From a virus, in IMG/VR virus record IMGVR_UViG_3300031162_001177, positions 1-22,330 of that record: DNA of 22,330 nucleotides. One strand, given 5' to 3'. Below, in pieces: positions 1-7,142 of the stretch. The notes beneath the pieces were generated by a model. The model was not told the origin of the DNA. It was given only the letters and a program-made list of their open reading frames with translations, and made no database searches. How positions within the stretch are numbered: the first letter of the stretch is position 1; the number at the start of each line of letters is the position of its first letter. The position numbers and the translations under genes are program-made.

Positions 1-1419
1 AAAGAAGATAAGAAAGAAGATAAAGATCCAGAGTTTGATCAGCTAAAAAAGATAGAAGAAGTAAAGAAAAAAGAGGTCGCTAAAGTTGTAGGTATCACAT
101 CAGCACAGGGTGATACCATGATCAAGCTACTTGAAGATATTGCTAGAGGTATTGGCGATATTGATGGCGGCGGTGGCGGTGGTTCTATAATGCCACCCAA
201 CATCAAGACCAGAAAACCCCCTAAAGGTGGTAAAACACCTAAACCAAAAACCGTAAAACCAACAAAGGTGCCTACTAAGACACCCAGTCCGTTATCAAAA
301 ACTACCAATGCTGCAAAGAGTGTAGGATCTAAAGCGGTTGACACTGCAAAGAGTGTTGGATCAAAAGCAGTGAGTACGGGAAGTAGTGTCGCAAAAGGTG
401 TCGCGGGCACAGCAGCAAAAGTCGGAGCAAAAGGAATTCCCATACTTGGTACTGCACTTGCTGTTGGCGAAGGTGCATTAGATGTATATAATGCAGAACA
501 AGATATGGAAAACTTGGAGGTTACCGCAGAAGAAGCGCAAATCGCAAAAGGTGAAGGTGTAGGAAAAGCAGCTGGTACAATTGCAGGTGCAACTGCTGGC
601 GCTGCTATTGGTAGTGTTGTTCCTGTAGTAGGAACAATAATTGGCGGCATAGTAGGTGGTGCTTTGGGATACCTCGCAGGCGGTGAAGCGGGAGGAGCAC
701 TTGCTGATGCATTGCCTGTTGATCCCGGTGAAATTGCAGAATCAAATGCAGTCGCGGAAGAGCTACTATCAGATGCAAGCAAAAAGATAGATGGTAAGGC
801 AACAGTAGACAAAATACGAAGCGATGCATCTGAAATAGAAACTACACTAACAGCAGCAACACTTGAAGAAAGTGGAAACGAAAAGCTAAGTCAAAACGAT
901 GTAGCTGCGATTGAAAATGCGGCACTAGTCAAAGCTATTCAAAATAACAAATCAGAATTAGATGCAATAGGTGTATCAACAGATCCTGAAGCGATGCAAG
1001 CATTAAATGCTAAAATAGAAAACAAAGCAGATGCACCTAGCACATCGATAGAAAACAAAGCAGATGCACCTGAAAAACGTGGTCCGGCGATCCCAGCCGT
1101 AGGGGCGCCAAGGAGACAGTCTGCAACTGCTGCGAATATCAATCAGGAACTCAGCGAAGCCGTGCAAAAAGATACAAAATCGGTTGCAACAATGAAGCCG
1201 AATCCACAGAAAACAAACACTCCGGCATCATCAGTTGAAACTGCTACAGATGTTGCTGCAACATCAAATGTACCCGCACCCCCAGTAATAATACAAGCAC
1301 CAGGCGGTCAATCAGCACCTGCCGCAGCACCTGATGTTAATGTAATAGTATCACTGCCGAAAAGTATGAATACAAACAATGCAACAGGTAATCGATATGT
1401 TGCGTCCGTAATGTCATAA
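1..1419 (+). CDS. Partial phage structural-type protein, glycine/alanine-rich (5' end outside window)
   Basis: The reading frame is open from base 1, so the protein begins upstream; the ATG at 118 is internal, because the preceding 39 codons are uninterrupted and continue the same Lys/Glu-rich style. Visible order: charged Lys/Glu helix, a Gly-rich linker (six Gly in a row near 168-185), a Lys/Pro/Thr-rich basic segment, four 11-residue repeats (nt 310-441, type AAKSVGSKAVD), a glycine-rich hydrophobic segment (about nt 547-710, GxxxG spacing) and an Ala/Pro/Asn-rich tail. A second 11-residue repeat (ENKADAP core) lies at 1015-1071. Such composition is typical of phage tail, baseplate or ejected structural proteins; the hydrophobic segment could insert into a membrane. 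I cannot assign a T4 counterpart. Its transcript runs towards gp32 and meets the hairpin near 1500. The long antisense frame here is a composition artefact. Confidence 0.75.
   Translation, partial: KEDKKEDKDPEFDQLKKIEEVKKKEVAKVVGITSAQGDTMIKLLEDIARGIGDIDGGGGGGSIMPPNIKTRKPPKGGKTPKPKTVKPTKVPTKTPSPLSKTTNAAKSVGSKAVDTAKSVGSKAVSTGSSVAKGVAGTAAKVGAKGIPILGTALAVGEGALDVYNAEQDMENLEVTAEEAQIAKGEGVGKAAGTIAGATAGAAIGSVVPVVGTIIGGIVGGALGYLAGGEAGGALADALPVDPGEIAESNAVAEELLSDASKKIDGKATVDKIRSDASEIETTLTAATLEESGNEKLSQNDVAAIENAALVKAIQNNKSELDAIGVSTDPEAMQALNAKIENKADAPSTSIENKADAPEKRGPAIPAVGAPRRQSATAANINQELSEAVQKDTKSVATMKPNPQKTNTPASSVETATDVAATSNVPAPPVIIQAPGGQSAPAAAPDVNVIVSLPKSMNTNNATGNRYVASVMS
310..441 (+). repeat. Four tandem 33-nt (11-residue) repeats in structural-type protein
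   Basis: Four consecutive 11-codon units read AAKSVGSKAVD, TAKSVGSKAVS, TGSSVAKGVAG and TAAKVGAKGIP. The first two are nearly identical at DNA level and the last two are diverged. An 11-residue period fits a continuous amphipathic helix of the kind seen in LEA-like hendecad repeats; that structural reading is inference. Confidence 0.7.
1015..1071 (+). repeat. 24-nt perfect direct repeat, 33-nt period
   Basis: A 24-nt sequence at 1015-1038 recurs exactly at 1048-1071, coding IENKADAP twice, separated by nine bases. The offset is again 33 nt (11 residues), the same period as the repeats at 310-441. It looks like a recent in-frame duplication within the coding region. Confidence 0.85.
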
Positions 1420-1491
1420 GACTTTCACTTGATCAATAGCACCTGCTAATATAATACCATGCATGCAGTATTTCCGTTCAAATAAAAAGGT

Positions 1492-1515
1492 AAAAAAGGG
1501 GAGCATAAGCTCCCC
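1492..1515 (-). terminator. Rho-independent terminator after gp32 (region probably bidirectional)
   Basis: Read on the minus strand, a perfect seven-base-pair GC-rich stem (GGGGAGC/GCTCCCC, 1498-1504 with 1509-1515) with a four-base loop is followed by six T (1497-1492), about 20 nt after the gp32 stop. On the plus strand an outer A/T-rich arm (1484-1492 against 1530-1539) adds a T-run on the other side, so the same structure could also stop transcription of the structural gene. The gap 1420-1537 contains nothing else I can recognise. Confidence 0.75.
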
Positions 1516-1537
1516 CATAAAAGAGCATGTACCCTTT

Positions 1538-2452
1538 TTAATCGTCTTCAGCCAATGCTGCAAAGTAACTGAGTGTATCTTCCTCATCAGCACTTGAAGC
1601 GACTGTAACCTTAGAAGCCGTAGCAGAATTCACTGCTAACAAATCCTCAATATCATCAGAGCCTGTCTGCGCTGAAATAGTCTCAGCAGTTGTCACTTTC
1701 GCTCCTCCCGTGAGTACTTGATTCAGCTTAGCCTTCAACTCATCATAAGTCTTGAAGTTCTTAGGATCAACCATCTCAGCAAGTGAATGCTGCTTCACCC
1801 AGATTGCTTCAATGCCTTCATCTGAGTCTGCAACCGCAGAAGGAGATGATTCAAATTCAGACTTATCGTAATTACGATAGCCTTCTACCTGACGCGCCTT
1901 CAACTTGAAGTTAGAGCCTTCCCAAAAGTCAAACGGATTTGATGCCGTCTCATCTTGAAACTCGGGTTGCATTTGATCCTTGATCTTATCAAAGATTTTC
2001 TTACCAAACTTGTAGAGCATTACCTCACCCTCGTTCTGAGGATTAGCAGGATCTTTTAACACAAGGACGTTGGCATAATAAGACAATCGACGCTTTTGCT
2101 TTCGTGCAATGTCCTTATTAGATTCAACACCACTGTTCCAAAGTTCGCTGTTCAATTCTGATACAGGATCTTGTTGATTCAGTGTAGTGAGTGAGTTCTC
2201 AATGTACCACTTACCTGTAGGACCTTGAAAACCATGATTCCATAAACGAACCCAGGGTATTTCTTCACCTTTAGGGGGTGCAAGAAAACGTAAGACGGCA
2301 TACCCATTACCAGCAGTATCTACTGTGAGTTTCCATTCGTTACCGTTGTCTCGGCTTTGTTGTTTAGGGGAATCGATCTTTTCAACTTCTTTCATCAAGT
2401 TGTCGAAAGAACCTCTTGCTTTGCGCAAGTCTGATATGGAATTAAATGACAT
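1538..2452 (-). CDS. 32: Single-stranded DNA-binding protein gp32
   Basis: T4 gp32-type protein that coats ssDNA during replication, recombination and repair. Length 304 aa against 301 in T4. The N-terminal self-association segment is followed by an OB-fold core with the family signatures NHGF (72-75), GKWYIE (80-85), RLSYYANVLVLKDP (122-135), LYKFGKKI (146-153) and PWEG-like FWEGSNFKLK (176-185), then a low-complexity linker and an acidic tail (EDD end) that in T4 contacts partner proteins. Odd point: the T4 zinc ligands His64-Cys77-Cys87-Cys90 align with His73, Ser87, Asp95 and Ser98, and the whole protein has no cysteine, so the zinc site is gone. Start chosen at the ATG preceded by GGAG. 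It follows gp59 as in T4, with its own late-type promoter and a terminator behind it. Confidence 0.96.
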   Translation of the reverse strand: MSFNSISDLRKARGSFDNLMKEVEKIDSPKQQSRDNGNEWKLTVDTAGNGYAVLRFLAPPKGEEIPWVRLWNHGFQGPTGKWYIENSLTTLNQQDPVSELNSELWNSGVESNKDIARKQKRRLSYYANVLVLKDPANPQNEGEVMLYKFGKKIFDKIKDQMQPEFQDETASNPFDFWEGSNFKLKARQVEGYRNYDKSEFESSPSAVADSDEGIEAIWVKQHSLAEMVDPKNFKTYDELKAKLNQVLTGGAKVTTAETISAQTGSDDIEDLLAVNSATASKVTVASSADEEDTLSYFAALAEDD

Positions 2453-2512
2453 AGTTTGTATCTCCGTATATGCGTTGTATTTTTGTGTATTGTCCTGTAT
2501 TAGCGGACATCA

Positions 2513-3088
2513 CTATTTATAATGCCCACAAAAAGCGAATTTTAATTCTTCGCTAATTTGGACAAATGGACGATACTTCTTGATCAACATGTTGGTGTCT
2601 TCTAAGAAGATATCATCAGCCTCTATAGTAACATAATTGTAGAGTTTGTCAAGTGCTACAATCGTTTCTAAAGAAATCATTTTACCAAAATACAATCTGT
2701 ACACTAGAGGATGTCTTCCTTCGTGTGCATCAAAAGGAGAAGTCAATTCTTCTTTCTCCATTTCATAATCTATCTTGGCGATGTCTTGTCTGAAACTGTA
2801 CGCAAAGTTCTGTCGCACAGCCTTCCATTCTAAATATCGTTCCTTTGATTGCAAGTCAAACATCCCGCCCCAACGATCACCGGAGACAAAGTTAGCGACA
2901 AGAAAGTCAATCGCTTCCTTGCGGCTATAGTCTCTGGCGATCTTACGGATTGCAGTCAAGTCTTTTCGCTTCACAAAAGATTTCTGACTAGCCCTGACAG
3001 CACCCTTTGTTTTGGTGATGTCGTAATCCTTCTTTGTGAAGTGCAGTTTTAGTGCTAGGTAAAGTTTATATACTTCAAAAGGTTCCAT
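2513..3088 (-). CDS. 59: gp59-like loader of gp41 replicative helicase
   Basis: Homologue of T4 gp59, which binds forked DNA and gp32 and loads the gp41 helicase for recombination-dependent replication. Recognised by the N-terminal VYKLYLALK segment (T4 has VYKLYLMIK), an all-helical charged body, the late ISLETIVALDKLYNYV segment (T4 ISFETFILLDSFLNII), length about 191 aa against 217, and position between gp33 and gp32 as in T4. The ATG at 3088 starts two bases after the gp33 stop. A TTG two codons further up (3094) overlaps that stop and would also be possible; neither has a strong ribosome site, so translational coupling is likely. The last codons double as the gp32 late-promoter box. Confidence 0.9.
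   Translation of the reverse strand: MEPFEVYKLYLALKLHFTKKDYDITKTKGAVRASQKSFVKRKDLTAIRKIARDYSRKEAIDFLVANFVSGDRWGGMFDLQSKERYLEWKAVRQNFAYSFRQDIAKIDYEMEKEELTSPFDAHEGRHPLVYRLYFGKMISLETIVALDKLYNYVTIEADDIFLEDTNMLIKKYRPFVQISEELKFAFCGHYK
2514..2521 (-). promoter_or_regulatory. T4-type late promoter box upstream of gp32
   Basis: The minus strand reads TATAAATA exactly, the T4 late-promoter consensus recognised by gp55. It lies about 60 nt upstream of the gp32 ATG and is built from the last codons and TAG stop of gp59 (Tyr-Lys-stop). Exact consensus plus a suitable distance to a gene start support it; activity is inferred. Confidence 0.6.
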
Positions 3089-3090
3089 AA

Positions 3091-3354
3091 TCAAAAGGGT
3101 AGTTTGCCTGTTTTCTCTTTCATAAGATTTAGAGTTTCCGCTTCTTCTTTAACTTTTTCTTTAAGAGAAGGTGTTAAAAGTTTTCTGACCGATTCAATTT
3201 CTATTTCTTGTCTTGCGCAATAATCAACTAAACAATCAATCAATGGGTTGCCAGTGTTGTATGATGTTTTTTCAATATACTGAGAAAATTGCACCTGTGT
3301 TTTGAATTGCTTGGTTATTAAAAATACATCAGTCATCTTTGATGCATCTGTCAT
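3091..3354 (-). CDS. 33: gp33-like late transcription coactivator
   Basis: Likely counterpart of T4 gp33, the small protein that links host RNA polymerase to the gp45 sliding clamp during gp55-dependent late transcription. About 87 aa from the ATG at 3354 (T4: 112 aa). Body: an N-terminal helix (DVFLITKQF), a middle containing VDYCARQEIEIESVRKLL, and a SLKEKVKEEAETLNLM helix followed by a hydrophobic LPF end; the extreme C terminus of T4 gp33 also contacts the clamp. Assignment rests mainly on synteny (33-59-32) and overall pattern, since similarity to T4 is weak. The chosen start lies four bases after the SDR stop; longer starts at 3381 or 3438 would overlap the SDR gene by more than 20 nt. 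Confidence 0.72.
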   Translation of the reverse strand: MTDASKMTDVFLITKQFKTQVQFSQYIEKTSYNTGNPLIDCLVDYCARQEIEIESVRKLLTPSLKEKVKEEAETLNLMKEKTGKLPF

Positions 3355-3358
3355 GTCG

Positions 3359-3961
3359 TTATCTACTATAAGTTTGGGCATTAATCGGTACCGGTGATAG
3401 AATAATTCTAGAAGTGTGGACCGCGTCTTTGTGAACAATAAGGGTTGCTATTATTTCAGCTAGATTTGCGGTTGGCATTGTGTTGACATTCTTGTTCAAA
3501 TATGTTGTCATCCTTGATTCAAAGTAACTGGGTAGTATTTCTAAGACCCTAGGATATCTTGGCAAAATTTCTAAATCAGTATGCACATATGAGTGCAAGA
3601 TTTTTGATTGCTCTAACTTAGCATTATAATACATTTTAGCAACGGTGTCAAGTCTTTCTGGTTCAGGAGTTTCGATAGTTCTACTATTGATATTCACTAG
3701 CAATTTATTATTTTTTTCTGACCAAGCATCAAGCATCAGTGATAGCATATGAGTTTGTGCATCAGCATCTTCTAACGCCCATGCATTATTTACAAAAACA
3801 TCACAGTCTTCAATCTCTTGCCTGATCCTTTCTCTGTCTTCTGCTTTAGCAATATTATAACCGTTGCTTCTACTGAATCCTAAAACTGTATGAGACACGA
3901 TTAACTTGTTCGCTAGGTGTTCTCCCAATCCAGCAGTAGTTCCGGTGATTGCTATTTTCAT
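3359..3961 (-). CDS. Short-chain dehydrogenase/reductase-like protein
   Basis: A 200-aa Rossmann-fold protein starting MKIAITGTTAGLGEHLA: the TGxxxGLG loop is the classical SDR nucleotide-binding motif. An NNAW segment corresponds to the family NNAG, and a YYNAK sequence supplies the catalytic YxxxK pair; a serine in NINSRT may be the third residue. It is shorter than most SDRs (about 250 aa) and lacks much of the C-terminal substrate region. Its ATG overlaps the epimerase stop (ATGA), so the two are probably translationally coupled and may act in sequence on one nucleotide-sugar, but the substrate cannot be told. The gp33 gene follows after four bases. Confidence 0.82.
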   Translation of the reverse strand: MKIAITGTTAGLGEHLANKLIVSHTVLGFSRSNGYNIAKAEDRERIRQEIEDCDVFVNNAWALEDADAQTHMLSLMLDAWSEKNNKLLVNINSRTIETPEPERLDTVAKMYYNAKLEQSKILHSYVHTDLEILPRYPRVLEILPSYFESRMTTYLNKNVNTMPTANLAEIIATLIVHKDAVHTSRIILSPVPINAQTYSR

Positions 3962-4812
3962 TGTCTTGCCTTCCATTCTTGTATATATTCTATCACATCA
4001 AATTGTGATTCGATGTATGGGAGTTCGCATTTAGTTTTTTCAGCTTCACCTTTTCTATCAAACTCAAATACAAATGGATGCTCAAACGCTTCTGCTATTT
4101 CTAAAATTGTTTTCGGATCACCTGTACCTAAATGAACACAAGGGGGCTTTTTTTCTATGGGTGTTATCAATAACACTATAATGCCTGCAATAACATCCGC
4201 AACAAAGGTGAAATCTCGTTCTTTCCTACCAGTACCGTAGATGTGTAAAGGTTTGTTGTTTTTGATTCGATTTTTGAATGCACGAATAACGGTGCTGTGT
4301 TCACCGTAGTCTGCTTCTCTGGGACCGTAGACATTATAAAAATACAACAGATGTGATTGCACCTGATACAAGTTGTCGTACAGCTTCAGTGTTTCTTCTG
4401 CAAGTGTCTTACCAAACGTATAGGGATTTGCATACGGCGTACCCTGCAATCTGCTAGATGACTGAGCAAAAAACACAGGACACTCCCATCGCCTTGCCCA
4501 TTCACATACTGCTACTGTAGGACCAACATTATTCATAATAGAATCTGCTGGTTCTTCCATCGACAATCGGACTCTAGGTGTGTTAGCTAGGTGTATGATA
4601 CCATCAACTCGCGGGGTTGTCTCTTCAAATTTTACATCTTCAACTGCGCAATGAAGGTATTGTACATAGTTACTGTCAACAATATGTTTACCGTTTCGCT
4701 TATCATCTACAACGGTGACATAACACTCCATCGATGCCAGTGCTTCAACTAAATGTGATCCTATAAAACCACATCCACCGGTAACGATGTAATGTGTCAT
4801 GTTAAAATGCAT
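3958..4812 (-). CDS. NAD-dependent sugar epimerase/dehydratase (GalE-like)
   Basis: Extended SDR of 284 aa. TGGCGFIG (11-18) is the NAD-binding loop, HLAN (74-77) follows strand 4, SSS (118-120) and Y131xxxK135 form the catalytic set, NVYGPR (160-165) is the usual substrate-pocket motif, and RDFTFVADV resembles RDFTYVDDV of UDP-sugar epimerases. Expected to work on a nucleotide-activated hexose in the cytoplasm; UDP-glucose or UDP-GlcNAc epimerase and 4,6-dehydratase are all possible, as active-site details do not decide. The ATG at 4812 follows the hydrolase stop by two bases and has an AGG a few bases upstream; an alternative ATG at 4800 has no ribosome site. It overlaps the downstream SDR by four bases. 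Confidence 0.9.
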   Translation of the reverse strand: MHFNMTHYIVTGGCGFIGSHLVEALASMECYVTVVDDKRNGKHIVDSNYVQYLHCAVEDVKFEETTPRVDGIIHLANTPRVRLSMEEPADSIMNNVGPTVAVCEWARRWECPVFFAQSSSRLQGTPYANPYTFGKTLAEETLKLYDNLYQVQSHLLYFYNVYGPREADYGEHSTVIRAFKNRIKNNKPLHIYGTGRKERDFTFVADVIAGIIVLLITPIEKKPPCVHLGTGDPKTILEIAEAFEHPFVFEFDRKGEAEKTKCELPYIESQFDVIEYIQEWKARQ

Positions 4813-4814
4813 AA

Positions 4815-5372
4815 TTAACGCCTATAAAATATATGATTGTCTGCCGCCATTACCAACTCCATACTATCTTTCCAGTAAGGCTCTACATATTTCGCATGAT
4901 AAAACAAAGATCCTTCTGTAGTATCAATGCCTGTATTATACACTATTTCAGCCACATCGAACACCTTTTCATATACCGATTGGTCTTCTATGACATCTGG
5001 TTTACCATCACAATACCAACTGAATTGGCATTTATTTCTCACAGGAACCGTCTTGCCGCGATCTTTCCACCACTTTGAATACTTCGCTTGATAAACCACA
5101 CCACAAACTGTATTCGGAAAACGAGCTGATTTCACCCGGTTCAAGGTAACACTAGCAACCGCGACCTGTCCAGCGATTGTTTCTCCTCTAGCCTCATGAT
5201 ATATGTTGAGTGCTAGGCAAACTACTTCAGGATTTATTGGATTTGGAGCGATGACTGTGTGCATCTTCTCGAATACACCAGACGGTGATTGTGTTGCTTC
5301 TACTTCTTCACTTTGACAACCAACGCCAAAGACCCCGAGTAGCATGATTAAAATCATAAGACCTGTACGCAT
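4815..5372 (-). CDS. SleB-like cell-wall hydrolase, predicted lipoprotein
   Basis: Matches the Hydrolase_2 (SleB/CwlJ) family: IYHEARGE (57-64) with the candidate catalytic Glu60, GQVAVASVTLNRV (68-80), CQFSW (115-119) and FYHAKY (157-162). These enzymes cut peptidoglycan and are used by many phages for lysis or entry. The N terminus (MRTGLMILIMLLGVFGVGC) is a short positively charged, hydrophobic signal ending in a lipobox-like GVGC, so Cys19 may be lipidated and the enzyme anchored in the cell envelope. The start has a GGAG ribosome site. A late-type TATAAATA box lies about 90 nt upstream, which suits a lysis role. It is followed at once by an epimerase gene, so the two probably share a transcript. 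Confidence 0.87.
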   Translation of the reverse strand: MRTGLMILIMLLGVFGVGCQSEEVEATQSPSGVFEKMHTVIAPNPINPEVVCLALNIYHEARGETIAGQVAVASVTLNRVKSARFPNTVCGVVYQAKYSKWWKDRGKTVPVRNKCQFSWYCDGKPDVIEDQSVYEKVFDVAEIVYNTGIDTTEGSLFYHAKYVEPYWKDSMELVMAADNHIFYRR

Positions 5373-5460
5373 GAGATTGCTCCGTTAACGTAAGAAATTG
5401 GGTCGCCTCTCCTTTTGGTAACAAGGCGAAAGACTTTCCCCACTAGCCTATGCAGTCAGT

Positions 5461-5468
5461 TATTTATA
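5461..5468 (-). promoter_or_regulatory. T4-type late promoter box upstream of the cell-wall hydrolase
   Basis: Exact TATAAATA on the minus strand, inside the 114-nt gap 5373-5486 between the GT8-like gene and the hydrolase. The predicted start would leave a leader of roughly 75 nt, which includes a weak six-base inverted repeat (TCGCCT 5403-5408 with AGGCGA 5424-5429). The box sits in the largest non-coding gap of this strand besides the gp32 terminator region, which supports it as a real promoter. Confidence 0.65.
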
Positions 5469-5486
5469 ATACGACAATTGGAGTAA

Positions 5487-6146
5487 TTAGTCAACAGAAA
5501 GTTGTAATTTTTGGTACTCAATTGTCCATTGGTCACTGTACATTGTGTTTTCATATCCTTCAAACCAAGGACCACCGTCAGTATAGTGTATTGCTTTAGG
5601 GTTGTCAAGCAAATAATAGTCATCTAAGCAGTTCCAGTCAAGTGTCAATGATCCGATGCTTTCGGTCCACTTGAATTGTAAGAGATCCAGCCCAGGTTTG
5701 TGATTGTTTAGATACTCTGGAATGAGTTTCTTGCAATCAGGGTGGGCATTGTTAAATACCATAAGACTCGCCCAGTTCTTCCTGTAGTAGCTTTTCTGAG
5801 GTATTGAATCCATCTTTTGATGTGAATTTGGTATGTATCGAGGATGCTGCACACACCAAACAGCCTTTGATCTATCACGCATTGCAATAGCAATCAGCTC
5901 CTCAGGGTCTGCTTGAAACAAAAAATCACAGTCAACAAATATTGAAAATCCTTTATATCTTTCAAGATACGGTACCCAGAATCTTGTGAACGTGAAGTCT
6001 GTAGACTGTGCATCACCTGATCTTGTATACTTGTCGATATCCTTACTGTAGAGTTTTTTAATATCGATGCTACTATGATTCTCTATAGAAAACTCACACA
6101 CTTGATACGCAGCATGCTCTGCCGGATCATATCCGATGTAAATCAT
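5487..6146 (-). CDS. Glycosyltransferase, GT8-like (DXD motif)
   Basis: 219-aa protein beginning MIYIGYDPAEHAAYQV, as in GT8-like sugar transferases (GYD near the nucleotide site). IFVDCDFLF supplies the metal-binding DXD (Asp72-Cys-Asp74), and the C terminus has HYTDGGPWFEGY (187-198), comparable to the HxxGxxKPW ending of GT8 enzymes. Likely transfers a sugar from a nucleotide-sugar to an unknown acceptor. The ATG at 6146 follows the upstream stop by five bases; a GTG at 6161 would overlap it. Nothing downstream until the late promoter before the hydrolase. Confidence 0.8.
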   Translation of the reverse strand: MIYIGYDPAEHAAYQVCEFSIENHSSIDIKKLYSKDIDKYTRSGDAQSTDFTFTRFWVPYLERYKGFSIFVDCDFLFQADPEELIAIAMRDRSKAVWCVQHPRYIPNSHQKMDSIPQKSYYRKNWASLMVFNNAHPDCKKLIPEYLNNHKPGLDLLQFKWTESIGSLTLDWNCLDDYYLLDNPKAIHYTDGGPWFEGYENTMYSDQWTIEYQKLQLSVD

Positions 6147-6151
6147 GCTCG

Positions 6152-6592
6152 TTAATCCCACAGTCCTTCGTAATACTTACCAAACAATTTAAATCCGTTT
6201 GAGATGCGCTCTTGATATGCAGTGTCAAAATAATCTATCATGGCATCTGAATTTTTGCTCTCAAATGCAAAGATCATTTCATCCATCACCCAGTCCCAAC
6301 GATCATGTATCTTGCTGTCAGTCTTACCAGTCTTTTTATATGCGGTTAGTTCTTTCTTAGTAGGCCGCAACTCTTTAGGAACATCTGCGGGGTACACATA
6401 CGGAGAACCTTGTTTTGTCTCTTTGAGTTGCTTGAGCATTGGCAATATAATATATGCAAGAGTATGATCCATACTCCACGTATCAAAGTTATCAATACGC
6501 ACCGATACTTTCTGATCGTTGTTAATACCAAACTTATATAGGAAGTTGTGATACCAACGATGTGTTGGATACCCGCTAATCTTTACTCGCAT
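6152..6592 (-). CDS. Conserved-type phage protein of unknown function
   Basis: 146 aa, no signal peptide or membrane segment. It contains VRIDNFDTWSMDHTLAYIILPML (about 31-53), KQLKETKQGSP and a late RWDWVMDEMIFAFE segment, rich in Trp, Asp and Met. I recall closely similar unannotated proteins in T4-like marine phages, but no function is known to me. It lies in a tight run of small genes between the exonuclease and the GT8-like gene; the stop is five bases from the next start. A virion or assembly role and a takeover role are both open. Confidence 0.75.
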   Translation of the reverse strand: MRVKISGYPTHRWYHNFLYKFGINNDQKVSVRIDNFDTWSMDHTLAYIILPMLKQLKETKQGSPYVYPADVPKELRPTKKELTAYKKTGKTDSKIHDRWDWVMDEMIFAFESKNSDAMIDYFDTAYQERISNGFKLFGKYYEGLWD

Positions 6593-6595
6593 TCT

Positions 6596-6913
6596 TTACG
6601 CCTTCTTTCTGTTTGGCTTGGAAAATCCATCTCTTGGATTTGCGTCAGTTGCCATACTACTCTTATAGCCAGTTATAATATGTCTCAGCCGAGGTTCATC
6701 GATACCTGTTACCTTTTCAATTGCCGACTTCACTGCTTCTAACTCCTTCTCACGTTTCTCATTATTTACTCGCCTGAGTTGGGAGTTAACAATCTCATAC
6801 ATCTCATACAATTGATTACCTCTTAAACCAGCAACTAAGTCGCGGGCTTCTGATGCGTAGTTCCTGCTGCCTGTATGTTCGGTACCTCGGTAGTGTCTAC
6901 TCATTCTTGCCAT
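6596..6913 (-). CDS. Small basic protein of unknown function
   Basis: 105 aa (102 from the in-frame ATG at 6904). Mostly helical and charged: a Ser/Arg-rich start, a long helix with RRVNNEKREKELEAVKSAIEKV (about 47-68), and a Lys/Arg-rich end (KPNRKKA). No recognisable domain. It overlaps the 3' end of the BPSL0761-like gene by 8-17 nt depending on start, and is followed three bases later by the 146-aa gene, so the three are probably translated as a unit. Confidence 0.6.
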   Translation of the reverse strand: MARMSRHYRGTEHTGSRNYASEARDLVAGLRGNQLYEMYEIVNSQLRRVNNEKREKELEAVKSAIEKVTGIDEPRLRHIITGYKSSMATDANPRDGFSKPNRKKA

Positions 6914-7130
6914 CCATTATATTGCGTTTTTCTATCTGCTCACCCCAGATCCCAGGAGCTTGAATTGCAGCCTCATATATGTCCCAATCACCTGGGTAAT
7001 GTTTCAAACAACGGTATGCATGTTCTCTGACATTACGAGGAACCCTAGGTGTTTTCTTAGGGTCCATCAAGTCTACAAGGAACTGCCTAGTTCTATTTAC
7101 TGCTGAAAATCTTTCATTTGGCGTTGTCAT
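6897..7130 (-). CDS. BPSL0761-like small protein
   Basis: 77 aa. The sequence TTPNERFSAVNRTRQFLVDL, then PRVPRNVREHAYRCLKHYPGDWDI, follows the pattern I know from the bacterial BPSL0761 family (TxPxERTxAVxxTRxFL ... P..VR..A..LLRHYP), whose function is unknown. An AGGA about ten bases before the ATG supports the start. Family recognition is from memory of the pattern and could be tested with one profile search. Confidence 0.7.
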   Translation of the reverse strand: MTTPNERFSAVNRTRQFLVDLMDPKKTPRVPRNVREHAYRCLKHYPGDWDIYEAAIQAPGIWGEQIEKRNIMDGKNE

Positions 7131-7142
7131 ACTAGTCTATTC

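Noticed and set aside
39-812. 257-residue minus-strand frame antisense to the structural-type protein
   Set aside because: It is a Ser/Ala/Pro/Thr-rich mirror of the Gly/Ala/Lys-rich plus-strand protein, with no motif; the plus frame has repeats and continues from the left edge.
3355-3438. Longer N terminus for gp33
   Set aside because: It would overlap the SDR gene by up to 80 nt and adds residues not resembling gp33; an ATG four bases after the SDR stop is available.
5403-5429. Six-base inverted repeat in the hydrolase leader, considered as riboswitch or terminator
   Set aside because: Short stem with a 15-nt loop and no T-run; no known aptamer pattern, so left as a note only.
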